Shown piece by piece: positions 37,353 to 45,959 of a DNA stretch of 64,000 bases (positions within the stretch are counted from its first letter, which is position 1; the number at the start of each line of letters is the position of its first letter). The notes beneath the pieces are model-generated. The model had not been told where the DNA came from and did not search any database. It was given only the letters and a program-made list of their open reading frames with translations. Location of the stretch: NCBI RefSeq assembly GCF_000702945.1, contig NZ_JNLE01000003.1, forward strand, positions 477,501 through 541,500, given 5' to 3'. Position numbers and translations under genes: made by a program. The DNA is from Clostridium sp. KNHs205. GTDB taxonomy: Bacteria > Bacillota > Clostridia > Lachnospirales > Lachnospiraceae.

Positions 37353-37490
37353 AAGTCAATACGAGAAGGTATTGTACTAGAGGTTGGAAGCGCGTTGGGG
37401 AACGTGAGAGGGCAAAAGCTATAATGGAGTAAGACTGGTCAGATACGTGTACAGGAGTGATAAGGTACAGGTTTGATTGGTCTTATTTTA
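37353..37490 (+). ncRNA. Candidate structured RNA of unknown class
   Basis: Downstream of the promoter the sequence can form several stems: CAATAC/GTATTG near 37357-37374, CGCGTT/AACGTG around a GGGG loop near 37391-37406, and AAGACTGGTC/GATTGGTCTT near 37431-37485 with G-U pairs, followed by TTATTTTAG. It does not match any riboswitch consensus I know by eye (c-di-GMP, SAM, lysine, glycine, purine). It could be an independent small RNA or a leader element. The rest of 37491-37859 has no ORF but includes an inverted segment TCGATTTT/AAAATCGA near 37718-37741. Confidence 0.35.
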
Positions 37491-37859
37491 GTTTATGCAA
37501 CTTTTGGAAGGTAATCTTACATACAGACTTATTGTGGTAGGGAATAATAGGTTTTTGGGGAACGGACGAGGAGTTTGGTTTACAGTTAGGAATTTTCCTG
37601 TTCAGGGTTCCAAATTCCACTAAAATGTCCGCAGTTGTTACTGGCAGGTGAAAGGATACCAAACTCGCAAAAAGCGCTCAGACAGTTCGTGAATGGTATT
37701 CGTCTGTTTATCTTTATTCGATTTTACTTAAGAAAATCGAAGTCTTGTCCGAAATATAATTAAAATACCCCCTTACTGGTTGAAAAACTGAAAAAATATA
37801 GTTAAAAGATTTAAAATTTTGCTACAGGACTACCTTACACAGGCAGAAAAGAGGTTGGA

Positions 37860-40800
37860 ATGAATATAAATGTTATTTCAGAATATAAAACAACAGGTGC
37901 TGCTGATACCTCGGTACCGCTTCAGGACGTTAAAAAAGATGAAGTCAAAGGCACTAATGAGGTAGAGGCACAATCAGCGGTTGCCGTTTACACCGAGGGA
38001 ACCGAGAAGAGTACTCCTGTTTATGAGGAAAAGCAAGAAGCGGCAGCAGAAGATACTGTATATAAGCAGGAAGAAGAATCCGCTGGTGGAGATGTATCTA
38101 AGACTTCCTCACAAATAACAGAGAGTGATTACATAGCCCTTGAACAGGAAGGTATCTCACTTGAAAAGTTTGAACTGGAGCGTCTTGACAGGATGCTTGC
38201 AAGAATAAAGCAGCAAAGGGATTTGCAGGAGGATAGCATTGTAGATCAAAGGGCCAAATTAACGGAGAAAATTCTTCAGCAACAATACCTTGGACTTGAT
38301 TATAGTAAAAATAAGCACCTGATCGAGAGGCTGGATTCTGCGAATATACCCGTTACGAAAGCCAATTTGGAACGTATTTCCACAGGGACAGATAAAGCAA
38401 GGTCGGTGGAGAACATGTCTGACCAGGCTAAATATTATCTGATTAAGAACCGTATGGAACCTACTCTTGATAATATTTATAAAGCAAGTTACAGTGCTGC
38501 CCATGTGAAGGAGACTCCTGTAAACGACAGCCAGTGGGAGGAGATAAAACCTCAGGCTGCAAAAATTATAGAAGATTCCGGCTTTGAAGTGAATGAGCAA
38601 AGCTTAAGCAATGCCAGATGGCTTTATTCTCATAACCTTGGTATAACAGAGAATAATCTCTGGGCCACATGGGATTTGGATAAGATTAAATCTGATATGA
38701 CAACAGATAAGATTACTGATAAGTTGATTACATCACTTGCACAGGGAAATACAAATTCCCCCTCTCTTAGTTTTCTGGCGGAAGGTCAGGGGTACAGAGC
38801 AGCCAGGGCAGATTTGGATATTAGTGATGATACTATTCGAACTGTGGTGTCAGTCCGCTCGGACAAGGAAGTGGACAACCTGTCTATCAGGGATTTGTAT
38901 AAGCAGCAGAGACAGCAGGTAAATGATGATAGAAATACCGATACAAATGCGAAAGCTATTATAGAAAATACGGCACAGGCAGCTGTCAGCCAGGAAGAGA
39001 TTGATATACGGACCATAACCGTAAGAAGACGCCTGGAGGAAATCCGCTTGAAGATGACGTCGGATGCAAGCGGTGAGCTGTTAAAGAAAGGGTTCCATCT
39101 TGAGACGGATTCCCTTGTAAAAGTGGTTGAAGGCTTAAAAGAAATCGAAGATAACTATTACCGAAATCTTTTAAAAGAAGGCAATGTTAATGTCAATCAA
39201 GAAAATATCAGCACCGTGAAAGCAAGCCTTTTACAGGTTGAGGAATTAAAGAGTGCACCTGCAGCACTGCTTTCCAATACGCTTCCCTCCTGGTCTCAGG
39301 AAACGGTGGAAAGCCTTACGGCAGCAGGAAATGACTACAAAAGGAATCATGCAGCGGACAGTTATGAGACTTTAATGACCAAACCAAGAGCAGATATGGG
39401 AGATTCGATTTCCAAGGCCTTTCAAAATACTGGCAGTCTGTTAGAGGAGATGGGACTGGAGGCCACAGAAGCAAATAAAAGAGCACTTCGTATTCTGGGT
39501 TATAACAATATGCCTCTGACGGCTGAGAATATAGACCTTGTTAAGCTACACGATACACAGGTGAATAATGTGATGAAGAACTTCCATCCGGCAGTTGCGG
39601 TGGAGTTCATCAGAAAGGGCATCAACCCCGTAGAACTGCCTATTGAAGAATTGAATAATCAGATAAATACTATGAAGGAAGAGCTTGGAGTAACCGATGA
39701 GGAACGTTTCAGCCGTTTCTTATGGAAGCTGGATAAGAACAATGAAATTACTGAGGAAGAAAGAAAATCCTATATCGGTATATACAGACTCTTAAATACT
39801 GTTGATAAAACAGATGGAGCTGCCCTGGGAGCTGTTGTTAAAGCAGATCAGGAGCTGACCCTTAAGAATCTCCTTACGGCTGTAAGGACAAGGCGAAGCG
39901 GTGGTATTGAAACTTCTGTAGATGACAACTTCGGGACCCTTTCTGATTATACAAAGAAAGGTGAATCCATCACCGATCAGATCAATACTGCCTATTTAAA
40001 AGAAACCTCGGTTTCATCGGAGCATGCAAAAGCTTCCTATGGCAAAGAACTGGTCAGAGAGATCAGGGAAAATCTTTCACCGGAAGCCTTAATTGCTCTC
40101 GGGAATACAAGTAATGTTGCAGACATGACCTTAGAGCAGGTGGCAGAAGCTCTGAAAGAGCAGGATAAAGATACAGATAAAGCTTATTATAATGAGAAAC
40201 TCCGGGATTTCAAGGAATCTGTTACCAAAGAAGCACAGGCTCTGCTGGATAACAATAAGCTTCCTGTTACCCTTTCAAATGTAATGGGGGCAAATGATTA
40301 TCTGCAAAAGGAAAATACAGCATTTCATAAGCTTAACAGCTTATTGCAGAGAAGTGATATCACTATAGAAGCAGCAGATGCAAAAGAAGAGCAATTTACC
40401 CTGGAAGCATCGGAAGGAACAGAGAACAACAGCTTAAACCTTGAAAGCATTTCGGATAAATTACTGGACAACCTTGAGAATGACAGTCAGATTAAGAACG
40501 CCTATCAGGAAATAGAGACTGAGGTACAGGATATTCTTAAGAGTTATTATGAAAAGGGAAATTTAACAGTAAAAGATATGGGTGATATTCGAAGAATCGG
40601 CAATGGAATGCAGTTTATTACCCAAATGGCTTTAAGGGAGAGTTATCAGATACCACTGGTAACCACAGAAGGTATCACCAATGTTAACGTAACACTGCTT
40701 AAAAATACCGGTGATACCGGTAAAGCTGCCATTAAGATTCCCTCCGGTAAACTGGGGCAGATTGAACTGAATCTTACGGTAAAGAATAACGAAGTAAGTG

Positions 40801-41072
40801 CCTTTATTGTCTGTGAAACCAGAGAAGGATTGGAAGCTGTAAAGAAAAATGAAGCAGAAATCGCGGCGGCATTTTCTACAGAAGATACAAAAATAAAACA
40901 AATCAGTTACGGAATAGGTAATAATTTTGGGGAAAGCGGTCGATATAACAACTATAAGCCAAAAGAAGAAGGCGAAATTAGTACCGGAGACACCCCTGCA
41001 GATACCGGAACGCTGTTAAAACTTTCTAAGGCATTCATACTTCAAGTGAAAGAGATAGATAATCAACTTTAA
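37860..41072 (+). CDS. DUF6240-like large protein with FliK-like C-terminus
   Basis: 1070-aa acidic protein without signal peptide or membrane helix. A variable Glu-rich N-terminus (1-85) is followed by repeated units with the pattern PxTxxNLxxI, seen at IPVTKANLERI, PTLDNIYKAS, NVNQENISTV, MPLTAENIDLV and LPVTLSNVMGAN, as in DUF6240 proteins of Lachnospiraceae. Residues about 970-1030 (IPSGKLGQIELNLTVKNN, then CETREGLEAVKKNEAEIAAAF) resemble the C-terminal domain of FliK, the hook-length control protein. Flagellin follows after 16 bp, supporting a flagellar role. The function itself is inference. AGAGG precedes the ATG. Confidence 0.7.
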   Translation: MNINVISEYKTTGAADTSVPLQDVKKDEVKGTNEVEAQSAVAVYTEGTEKSTPVYEEKQEAAAEDTVYKQEEESAGGDVSKTSSQITESDYIALEQEGISLEKFELERLDRMLARIKQQRDLQEDSIVDQRAKLTEKILQQQYLGLDYSKNKHLIERLDSANIPVTKANLERISTGTDKARSVENMSDQAKYYLIKNRMEPTLDNIYKASYSAAHVKETPVNDSQWEEIKPQAAKIIEDSGFEVNEQSLSNARWLYSHNLGITENNLWATWDLDKIKSDMTTDKITDKLITSLAQGNTNSPSLSFLAEGQGYRAARADLDISDDTIRTVVSVRSDKEVDNLSIRDLYKQQRQQVNDDRNTDTNAKAIIENTAQAAVSQEEIDIRTITVRRRLEEIRLKMTSDASGELLKKGFHLETDSLVKVVEGLKEIEDNYYRNLLKEGNVNVNQENISTVKASLLQVEELKSAPAALLSNTLPSWSQETVESLTAAGNDYKRNHAADSYETLMTKPRADMGDSISKAFQNTGSLLEEMGLEATEANKRALRILGYNNMPLTAENIDLVKLHDTQVNNVMKNFHPAVAVEFIRKGINPVELPIEELNNQINTMKEELGVTDEERFSRFLWKLDKNNEITEEERKSYIGIYRLLNTVDKTDGAALGAVVKADQELTLKNLLTAVRTRRSGGIETSVDDNFGTLSDYTKKGESITDQINTAYLKETSVSSEHAKASYGKELVREIRENLSPEALIALGNTSNVADMTLEQVAEALKEQDKDTDKAYYNEKLRDFKESVTKEAQALLDNNKLPVTLSNVMGANDYLQKENTAFHKLNSLLQRSDITIEAADAKEEQFTLEASEGTENNSLNLESISDKLLDNLENDSQIKNAYQEIETEVQDILKSYYEKGNLTVKDMGDIRRIGNGMQFITQMALRESYQIPLVTTEGITNVNVTLLKNTGDTGKAAIKIPSGKLGQIELNLTVKNNEVSAFIVCETREGLEAVKKNEAEIAAAFSTEDTKIKQISYGIGNNFGESGRYNNYKPKEEGEISTGDTPADTGTLLKLSKAFILQVKEIDNQL

Positions 41073-41088
41073 GGAAAAGGAGAAATCA

Positions 41089-42483
41089 ATGAGAATTAAT
41101 CATAATATTTCAGCTTTAAAAGCAAACAACATGCTGAACAGAACAAACAAGAGCCTTGATAAGAGTCTGGAAAAGCTCTCCTCCGGATATCGTATCAATA
41201 AAGCTGCTGACGATGCTGCCGGAATGGCTATTTCCCAAAAAATGAAGACTCAGATAGCAGGACTTGAGCAGGCGTCCAGAAATGCATCTGACGGTATTTC
41301 TATTATTCAGACAGCAGAAGGTGCCTTAAGTGAAGTGAATTCCATGCTGCAAAGAATGAGAGAACTATCTGTTCAGGCCTCCAATGGTACGAACACCATC
41401 GACGACAGAAAATCCATACAGGCAGAAATTGACCAGTTAAAAGAGGAAATACAGAGAATTTCTGATACCACCGAATTTAATACAAAAACATTGCTGGATG
41501 GAAGTATTGACAGACAGTCCTTTACAAGTGATCAAAATGTACAGCTGGTATCTGTCTCTGATACCGTTCCAAGTAAAACCTACACTATTAATGTCTCCGC
41601 AGTTGCTACACAGGCAACTTATTCCGGCTCCGCAGCTATGGGAGCAACAAATATTACAGCTACACAGGCTGGTGTATTTAATATTAATGGAAATGAAGTT
41701 AAGATTGAAGAAGGTGATACACCTGATATGGTATATGAAAAAATCAGGGATCTCAGTGACAATGCTAATATAGAGTGTAAAAAAGGTGCTTCCGGTGAGC
41801 TTATTTTCACCACGAAGGAGTATGGCAGCGATAAGAAAATTGAGATTAATGTAGGAAATGCGGCACTTGCCTCTTATCTTAACATTGATGCAAGCGTAAA
41901 GCCCAGTACCCATACCCAAGCACAAGGTAAAGATACTGTTATGGCAGCTGCCTGGGGAACTAATTTTGCATCAACAGCTACTGTTTCCTCCAAAGGAAAC
42001 TTTGTGACCGTTTCTGATACAAATGGATTTGAAATGACCTTTGATGTAAAAGCAACAGGAAGTACAACAGCAACTGTACTTGACTCCGGCCCTATGAAAT
42101 TACAGATTGGTGCCAATGAGAGCCAGACGATGGAAGTGAGACTGCCAAAGGTTAATCCTGACACACTGGGTATCAGCATGGTAAACATCTGTACACAGGA
42201 AGGTGCAGAAGCAGCAATTTCTATTTTTGATAATGCAAATAATCTAGTAACATCAATACGTGCTAAATTAGGTGCTTATCAGAATCGTCTGGAGCACTCC
42301 ATATCAAATCTGGATACAACTTCTGAAAATATGACAGAAGCTCTCTCACGTATTGCAGATGTGGATATGGCGAAGGAAATGGCCACCTATACTCAGATGA
42401 ACGTTCTTGCTCAGGCGGGAACCTCTATGCTTGCTCAAGCAAATGAAAGACCACAGACGGTATTATCTCTGCTTCAGGGTTAA
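41089..42483 (+). CDS. hag: Flagellin
   Basis: Filament subunit of 464 aa, exported by the flagellar type III system. Conserved D0/D1 domains are at both ends: N-terminal 1-140 (MRINHNISALKANNML, LSSGYRINKAADDAAGMAIS, SDGISIIQTAEGAL) and C-terminal ~385-464 (IRAKLGAYQNRLEHSISNL, ending ANERPQTVLSLLQG). The central variable region includes a flagellin-hook-IN-like motif near 193-250 (AGVFNINGNEVKIEEGDT). AAAAGGAG precedes the ATG. It follows the FliK-like gene by 16 bp and precedes the FliS gene; no clear sigma-D promoter was found in front of it. Confidence 0.95.
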   Translation: MRINHNISALKANNMLNRTNKSLDKSLEKLSSGYRINKAADDAAGMAISQKMKTQIAGLEQASRNASDGISIIQTAEGALSEVNSMLQRMRELSVQASNGTNTIDDRKSIQAEIDQLKEEIQRISDTTEFNTKTLLDGSIDRQSFTSDQNVQLVSVSDTVPSKTYTINVSAVATQATYSGSAAMGATNITATQAGVFNINGNEVKIEEGDTPDMVYEKIRDLSDNANIECKKGASGELIFTTKEYGSDKKIEINVGNAALASYLNIDASVKPSTHTQAQGKDTVMAAAWGTNFASTATVSSKGNFVTVSDTNGFEMTFDVKATGSTTATVLDSGPMKLQIGANESQTMEVRLPKVNPDTLGISMVNICTQEGAEAAISIFDNANNLVTSIRAKLGAYQNRLEHSISNLDTTSENMTEALSRIADVDMAKEMATYTQMNVLAQAGTSMLAQANERPQTVLSLLQG

Positions 42484-42743
42484 TAATCGGTTTATTTTAT
42501 AGGGTGTCTGAAACTTATTGTAGCGTTCTTATGCTCCACTTTGTAGTATTCAGCAATGCAATTTTAGGGATATAATACCACTCTGTCTCCAGAATTGTGC
42601 TGTGTCTTTCACAAAGCGGAATCTCCAGCTCAGTTAAAGTAGTTTTCAGCACCCCAGGATTCGTCCTGGTCATCACATTTAAAGAACTGACTATTCGATA
42701 TAGGAAGTTTTTACTTGCGCCCTAGAAAGGAGCAGTAACAGGA

Positions 42744-43223
42744 ATGGAAAAGGAACTAGCAAAATCCTTTGCAGCCAGAATTACTCAGGCTTCCAAAACA
42801 GAACTGATTGTAATTATGTATGAAGTCATTCTATCAGATATTCAATCAGCAAAGGAAAAACTGAGTAATGGAGAAACAGAAGGCTTTAAACACGATATCA
42901 AGCATGGACAGAAGTTCTTAAATGAACTGATGTCATCCCTTGATTATACCTATGATATATCCCTGAATTTAATGAGTCTCTATATATTTATTAATAAAGC
43001 TTTGGTGGATGCACAGTACCAGATGGAGAGGAAGCCTTTACAGGATGCGGAAGAGGTCCTTCAGATCTTAATGAAAGGCTTTGAAGGAATTTCGAAAGAA
43101 GATAAATCCGGTCCGGTTATGCGTAATACCGGGCAGATATATGCTGGTCTCACCTATGGCAGAGGAGTGTTAAACGAGACGTATGTTGATCCAAATCAGG
43201 TTAACAGAGGTTTTAAGGCTTAA
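42744..43223 (+). CDS. fliS: FliS-like flagellin chaperone
   Basis: 159-aa helical protein resembling FliS, which binds the flagellin C-terminus and prevents premature polymerisation. Visible features are ASKTELIVIMYEVILSDIQSA, the helix around HGQKFLNELMSSLDY, and NLMSLYIFINKALVDAQYQ, all typical of the family. It is about 25 residues longer than usual (near 130), with an extra C-terminal segment. AAAGGAG precedes the ATG. The 260-bp gap to flagellin has no gene, and a bidirectional terminator follows, so it could be on the flagellin transcript. Confidence 0.85.
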   Translation: MEKELAKSFAARITQASKTELIVIMYEVILSDIQSAKEKLSNGETEGFKHDIKHGQKFLNELMSSLDYTYDISLNLMSLYIFINKALVDAQYQMERKPLQDAEEVLQILMKGFEGISKEDKSGPVMRNTGQIYAGLTYGRGVLNETYVDPNQVNRGFKA

Positions 43224-43254
43224 TAAAACATAATGATATGATAGACAGAAAAAA

Positions 43255-43300
43255 GAACCCGTTGGAGGAAATCTTAAATCTCCTCACGGGTTCGTTCTTT
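43255..43300. terminator. Bidirectional terminator between fliS and a LacI gene
   Basis: GAACCCGTTGGAGGA (43255-43269) pairs with TCCTCACGGGTTC (43281-43293), with A-rich left and T-rich right flanks. The stop codon of the convergent LacI gene (43274-43276) lies in the loop, so the terminator overlaps coding sequence. Confidence 0.85.
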
Positions 43301-44287
43301 GCAAATGGCAGTGGATTGTCGTTTAATAAATTTGGCTCTGAGAAGCAGTTTACTGGTGGTTATATTGTGTATAAGCCCGTCCAGCAGCAGGAAAGCACTC
43401 TTCCCCAAATCCACCCTGTCCTGTCTGATAGTGGTCAGTGCCGGAGAGAGCTGAGTGGCAATGGGAAGATCGTCAAAGCCTATAACACTGATATCCTCCG
43501 GGACTTTAAGCCCTTGTTCTGTGACTTCGGTTATAACACCGGAAGCGATAAGGTCACTGGCACAGATTATCGCAGTAGCCCCGTTTTTTAAAAAAGATGG
43601 AACGTGGTATTTGGCACAGTCGGGAACATAATAACCATATTCAATGAGGTCTTCTTCCGGAATGAGGTTGTGCTTGCTCATACTGTTTACAAAAGCAGCA
43701 TAACGCTGATCGGATACCATGGAGTTTTTGGAGCCGTTGAGAAATGCAATTTTTTTATGTCCCAATTTTTTCAGATGGTCAACTGCAAGGTCAATTCCTT
43801 CTTCGCTGTCTGTTCCCACATAACCTACATGATTGTTTCTTTCAATATAATTATCAAGAAGAACGGTTGGCACCGTGGTCTTGTTTAGCTGCACTACCCA
43901 GTCGTCGTGAAGGGTAAAGCCCAGAAAAAATGCTCCGCTGTATCCGTTCTTCAGCATATAGGTATCATATTTTTCATCTGTCTGAAGAGTAAGGCTTGAG
44001 GGAATCACAGTTACCTCCCAATGCCTTCTGGCAGCAGATAACTTAAATCCTACGATTATGTCATACCCAAACTGGTCGATGTTCTCATAGTCCATATTCT
44101 CAATAAAAATGCATACTTTACGTGTGGTAGTGGTTCGCATTTTCTTTGTTGAATAACCCATTTCCACAGCGGTGTCCAATACCAGCTGGCGCATATCGTT
44201 GCTGATGTCGCTGGCACCGTTTAAACCCTTGGATACGGTACTGACTGCTATACCAAGTTTACTTGCAATATCTTTTATAGTAGCCAT
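43274..44287 (-). CDS. LacI-family transcriptional regulator
   Basis: 337-aa repressor. The headpiece MATIKDIASKLGIAVSTVSKGL is canonical, and the sensor domain has FFLGFTLHDDWVV, AAFVNSMSKHNLI, ICASDLIASGVI and DISVIGFDDLPIA. It is divergent from the second LacI gene at 44826 and therefore probably part of the alpha-glucan regulon control, but it could serve distant genes. Its effector is not predictable. The stop codon lies in the loop of a terminator shared with fliS. Confidence 0.92.
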   Translation of the reverse strand: MATIKDIASKLGIAVSTVSKGLNGASDISNDMRQLVLDTAVEMGYSTKKMRTTTTRKVCIFIENMDYENIDQFGYDIIVGFKLSAARRHWEVTVIPSSLTLQTDEKYDTYMLKNGYSGAFFLGFTLHDDWVVQLNKTTVPTVLLDNYIERNNHVGYVGTDSEEGIDLAVDHLKKLGHKKIAFLNGSKNSMVSDQRYAAFVNSMSKHNLIPEEDLIEYGYYVPDCAKYHVPSFLKNGATAIICASDLIASGVITEVTEQGLKVPEDISVIGFDDLPIATQLSPALTTIRQDRVDLGKSAFLLLDGLIHNITTSKLLLRAKFIKRQSTAICKERTREEI

Positions 44288-44759
44288 GAATTATATATCT
44301 CCCCTGGTTAACTTTTTGTAATTGTTAATTACTCAGATTATTTAATTATTCATATTTAATTCTTAAATTCTCAAATTACTCAGACCTACTTAGATTCTCA
44401 AACTTACTTAAAATCTTAAGCAAATTAAAACACTCATCTCAGAACATAACAAGAGTATAAACCGAAAAAATCTACATTACAATAGGTAAATTCTCAATTG
44501 AAGCCCATAACAAGCACAATGAGACAGCCTCAGCCCATTACCTGTAAAATAGATTCATAAGTGATTTTTGAAGGTCTCCTTTCAATATGGTGATAAAAAA
44601 GAAAAATATCATATGGAAATAAGCTCTAGGTGACCATATAGCGGGCAGCAGTTAAGAAAATTACTTTATCATAGCAACTGAATATTTCATGTTATATCAA
44701 TATTTACTAAAAAAAGTAAGTTAAAACAAATATAAAGTATATAAAATTATAAAAATCCA

Positions 44760-44788
44760 TTGACAGAAGAGTAAAAGAGTTATATAGT
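44760..44788 (+). promoter_or_regulatory. Promoter of the alpha-glucan LacI gene
   Basis: TTGACA (44760-44765) and TATAGT (44783-44788) have a 17-bp spacer. The predicted start is near 44795, directly beside the operator at 44798-44809. Confidence 0.8.
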
Positions 44789-44797
44789 AATAGTACA

Positions 44798-44809
44798 GAA
44801 ACCGTTTTC
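44798..44809. promoter_or_regulatory. Operator copy 1, GAAACCGTTTTC
   Basis: A near-palindrome centred on CG, typical of LacI/GalR-family sites. It lies right at the predicted transcription start of the LacI gene and recurs identically at 45858-45869. This points to autoregulation. Confidence 0.75.
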
Positions 44810-44825
44810 CGCAGGAGGCAAATTG

Positions 44826-45821
44826 ATGGTATCGATAAATGATGTGGCAAAAAGAGCCGGAGTAGCAAAATCAACGGTATCTAAAGTTTTAAACAATTAT
44901 AGCCTTGTTAGTAATGAAACTAGATTAAAAGTCGAGAAGGCAGTAGAGGAGTTGGGATATGTTCCTAACTCAGTAGCAATTTCTCTGTCTAAGAAAGAAT
45001 TTAATCGTGTGGGTTTAATTGTTGATATTCGCCACAATAGCCAATTTGTCGATGAAATCAGCATGCAATATCTGACTGGTGCTTTTGAAAAAGCGAAAGA
45101 GTATCACCTGGAAGTGGTAACCTTTTTCAGTTCACAGTTTGATGAAATGAATTACAAACAAGTAACAGCTTATCTTAAGTCTCAGAGAATTAATTGCTTG
45201 ATTATATACAATTTATCAATAGAGAATAAGAATTTATATAAAATAATAGAGAAACAGGAATTTTTCTGTGTCTTAGTTGATTCACCGATTATAAACGACA
45301 GGACCTCCTCAGTGTCCATAGACCAATTCTCAGCCCAATATGATGTTGCTAAAAAGACTTTTGATGAGAATGAATACATCGATAAAGTTTTATATATAGC
45401 AGGCGGCGCAGGGGGATATATTACCAATCAAAGACTGGATGCCATGAAGAAGCTGAAAGACGAGTATGGTTTTGAATTGATTGTTAAGTACGGCGATTTT
45501 AACGAATACAAAGCCAGAGAAATTACCTTAAACCATGCCAGGAAAATAAATGCTATCGTATGTGCGTCTGATCTTATGGCCATTGGAGCTGTATTTGCAC
45601 TTACAGAGCTGGATATATTCAGGCCGGTCAGCGGATTTGACGGAATAAGATTAATGGGTTACACCAAGATAGCCATGAATACAGTGAAGCAGAATTTTAA
45701 TCTGAAATCCAAACAGGCATTTGACGAGTTAAAGAAATTATTAGACGGCGAAAAAGGCCAGCATACGGAAATACCTTATGAGGTATGCAGAATCGATTAT
45801 ATGGATGTCATTCAAAAATAA
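44826..45821 (+). CDS. LacI-family regulator of the alpha-glucan locus (MalR-like)
   Basis: 331-aa repressor with headpiece SINDVAKRAGVAKSTVSKVL and a sensor domain (IVDIRHNSQFVDEIS, YITNQRLDAMKKL, IVCASDLMAIGAVFAL). ATG at 44826 is chosen because AGGAGG ends 7 nt before it; a TTG three bases earlier is also in frame. The identical operator GAAACCGTTTTC lies at its own transcription start and before the neopullulanase gene 139 bp downstream, so it likely represses itself and the catabolic operon until a maltodextrin appears. That regulon is inferred from the sites. Confidence 0.92.
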   Translation: MVSINDVAKRAGVAKSTVSKVLNNYSLVSNETRLKVEKAVEELGYVPNSVAISLSKKEFNRVGLIVDIRHNSQFVDEISMQYLTGAFEKAKEYHLEVVTFFSSQFDEMNYKQVTAYLKSQRINCLIIYNLSIENKNLYKIIEKQEFFCVLVDSPIINDRTSSVSIDQFSAQYDVAKKTFDENEYIDKVLYIAGGAGGYITNQRLDAMKKLKDEYGFELIVKYGDFNEYKAREITLNHARKINAIVCASDLMAIGAVFALTELDIFRPVSGFDGIRLMGYTKIAMNTVKQNFNLKSKQAFDELKKLLDGEKGQHTEIPYEVCRIDYMDVIQK

Positions 45822-45834
45822 AGGGTAATATCTA

Positions 45835-45869
45835 TATAATTTTTTCATAGCATTACGGAAACCGTTTTC
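45835..45869 (+). promoter_or_regulatory. Promoter -10 and operator copy 2 before the alpha-glucan operon
   Basis: A TATAAT box lies at 45835-45840 with a weak -35 (TTCAAA, 45811-45816, 18-bp spacer). The operator GAAACCGTTTTC follows at 45858-45869, where bound repressor would block early elongation. It is identical to the copy at 44798-44809. Confidence 0.7.
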
Positions 45870-45959
45870 TGTAGTTTGCATTGATGCCCGTCCGATAATC
45901 TGGAAGCTAATAATATAACCCGATTTGACTTTTGTATTGTAAGTGACAAAGGAGATTAG

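Larger units (their letters stand above)
44288..44822. other. Divergent intergenic region between two LacI genes
   Basis: 535 bp, strongly AT-rich, no ORF. The left part has repeated ATTACTCAGA and AATTCTTAAATTCTCAAA-like strings. The right part holds the promoter and operator of the plus-strand LacI gene. Confidence 0.5.

Noticed and set aside
37380..37440. Possible lysine or c-di-GMP riboswitch in the flagellar leader
   Set aside because: Only short fragments resemble those consensus sequences, and the core motifs are missing.
42680..42701. Possible sigma-D (TAAA...CGATAT) promoter before fliS
   Set aside because: The spacing (10-12 nt) is shorter than the 14-16 nt expected, and the -10 box lacks the leading GC.
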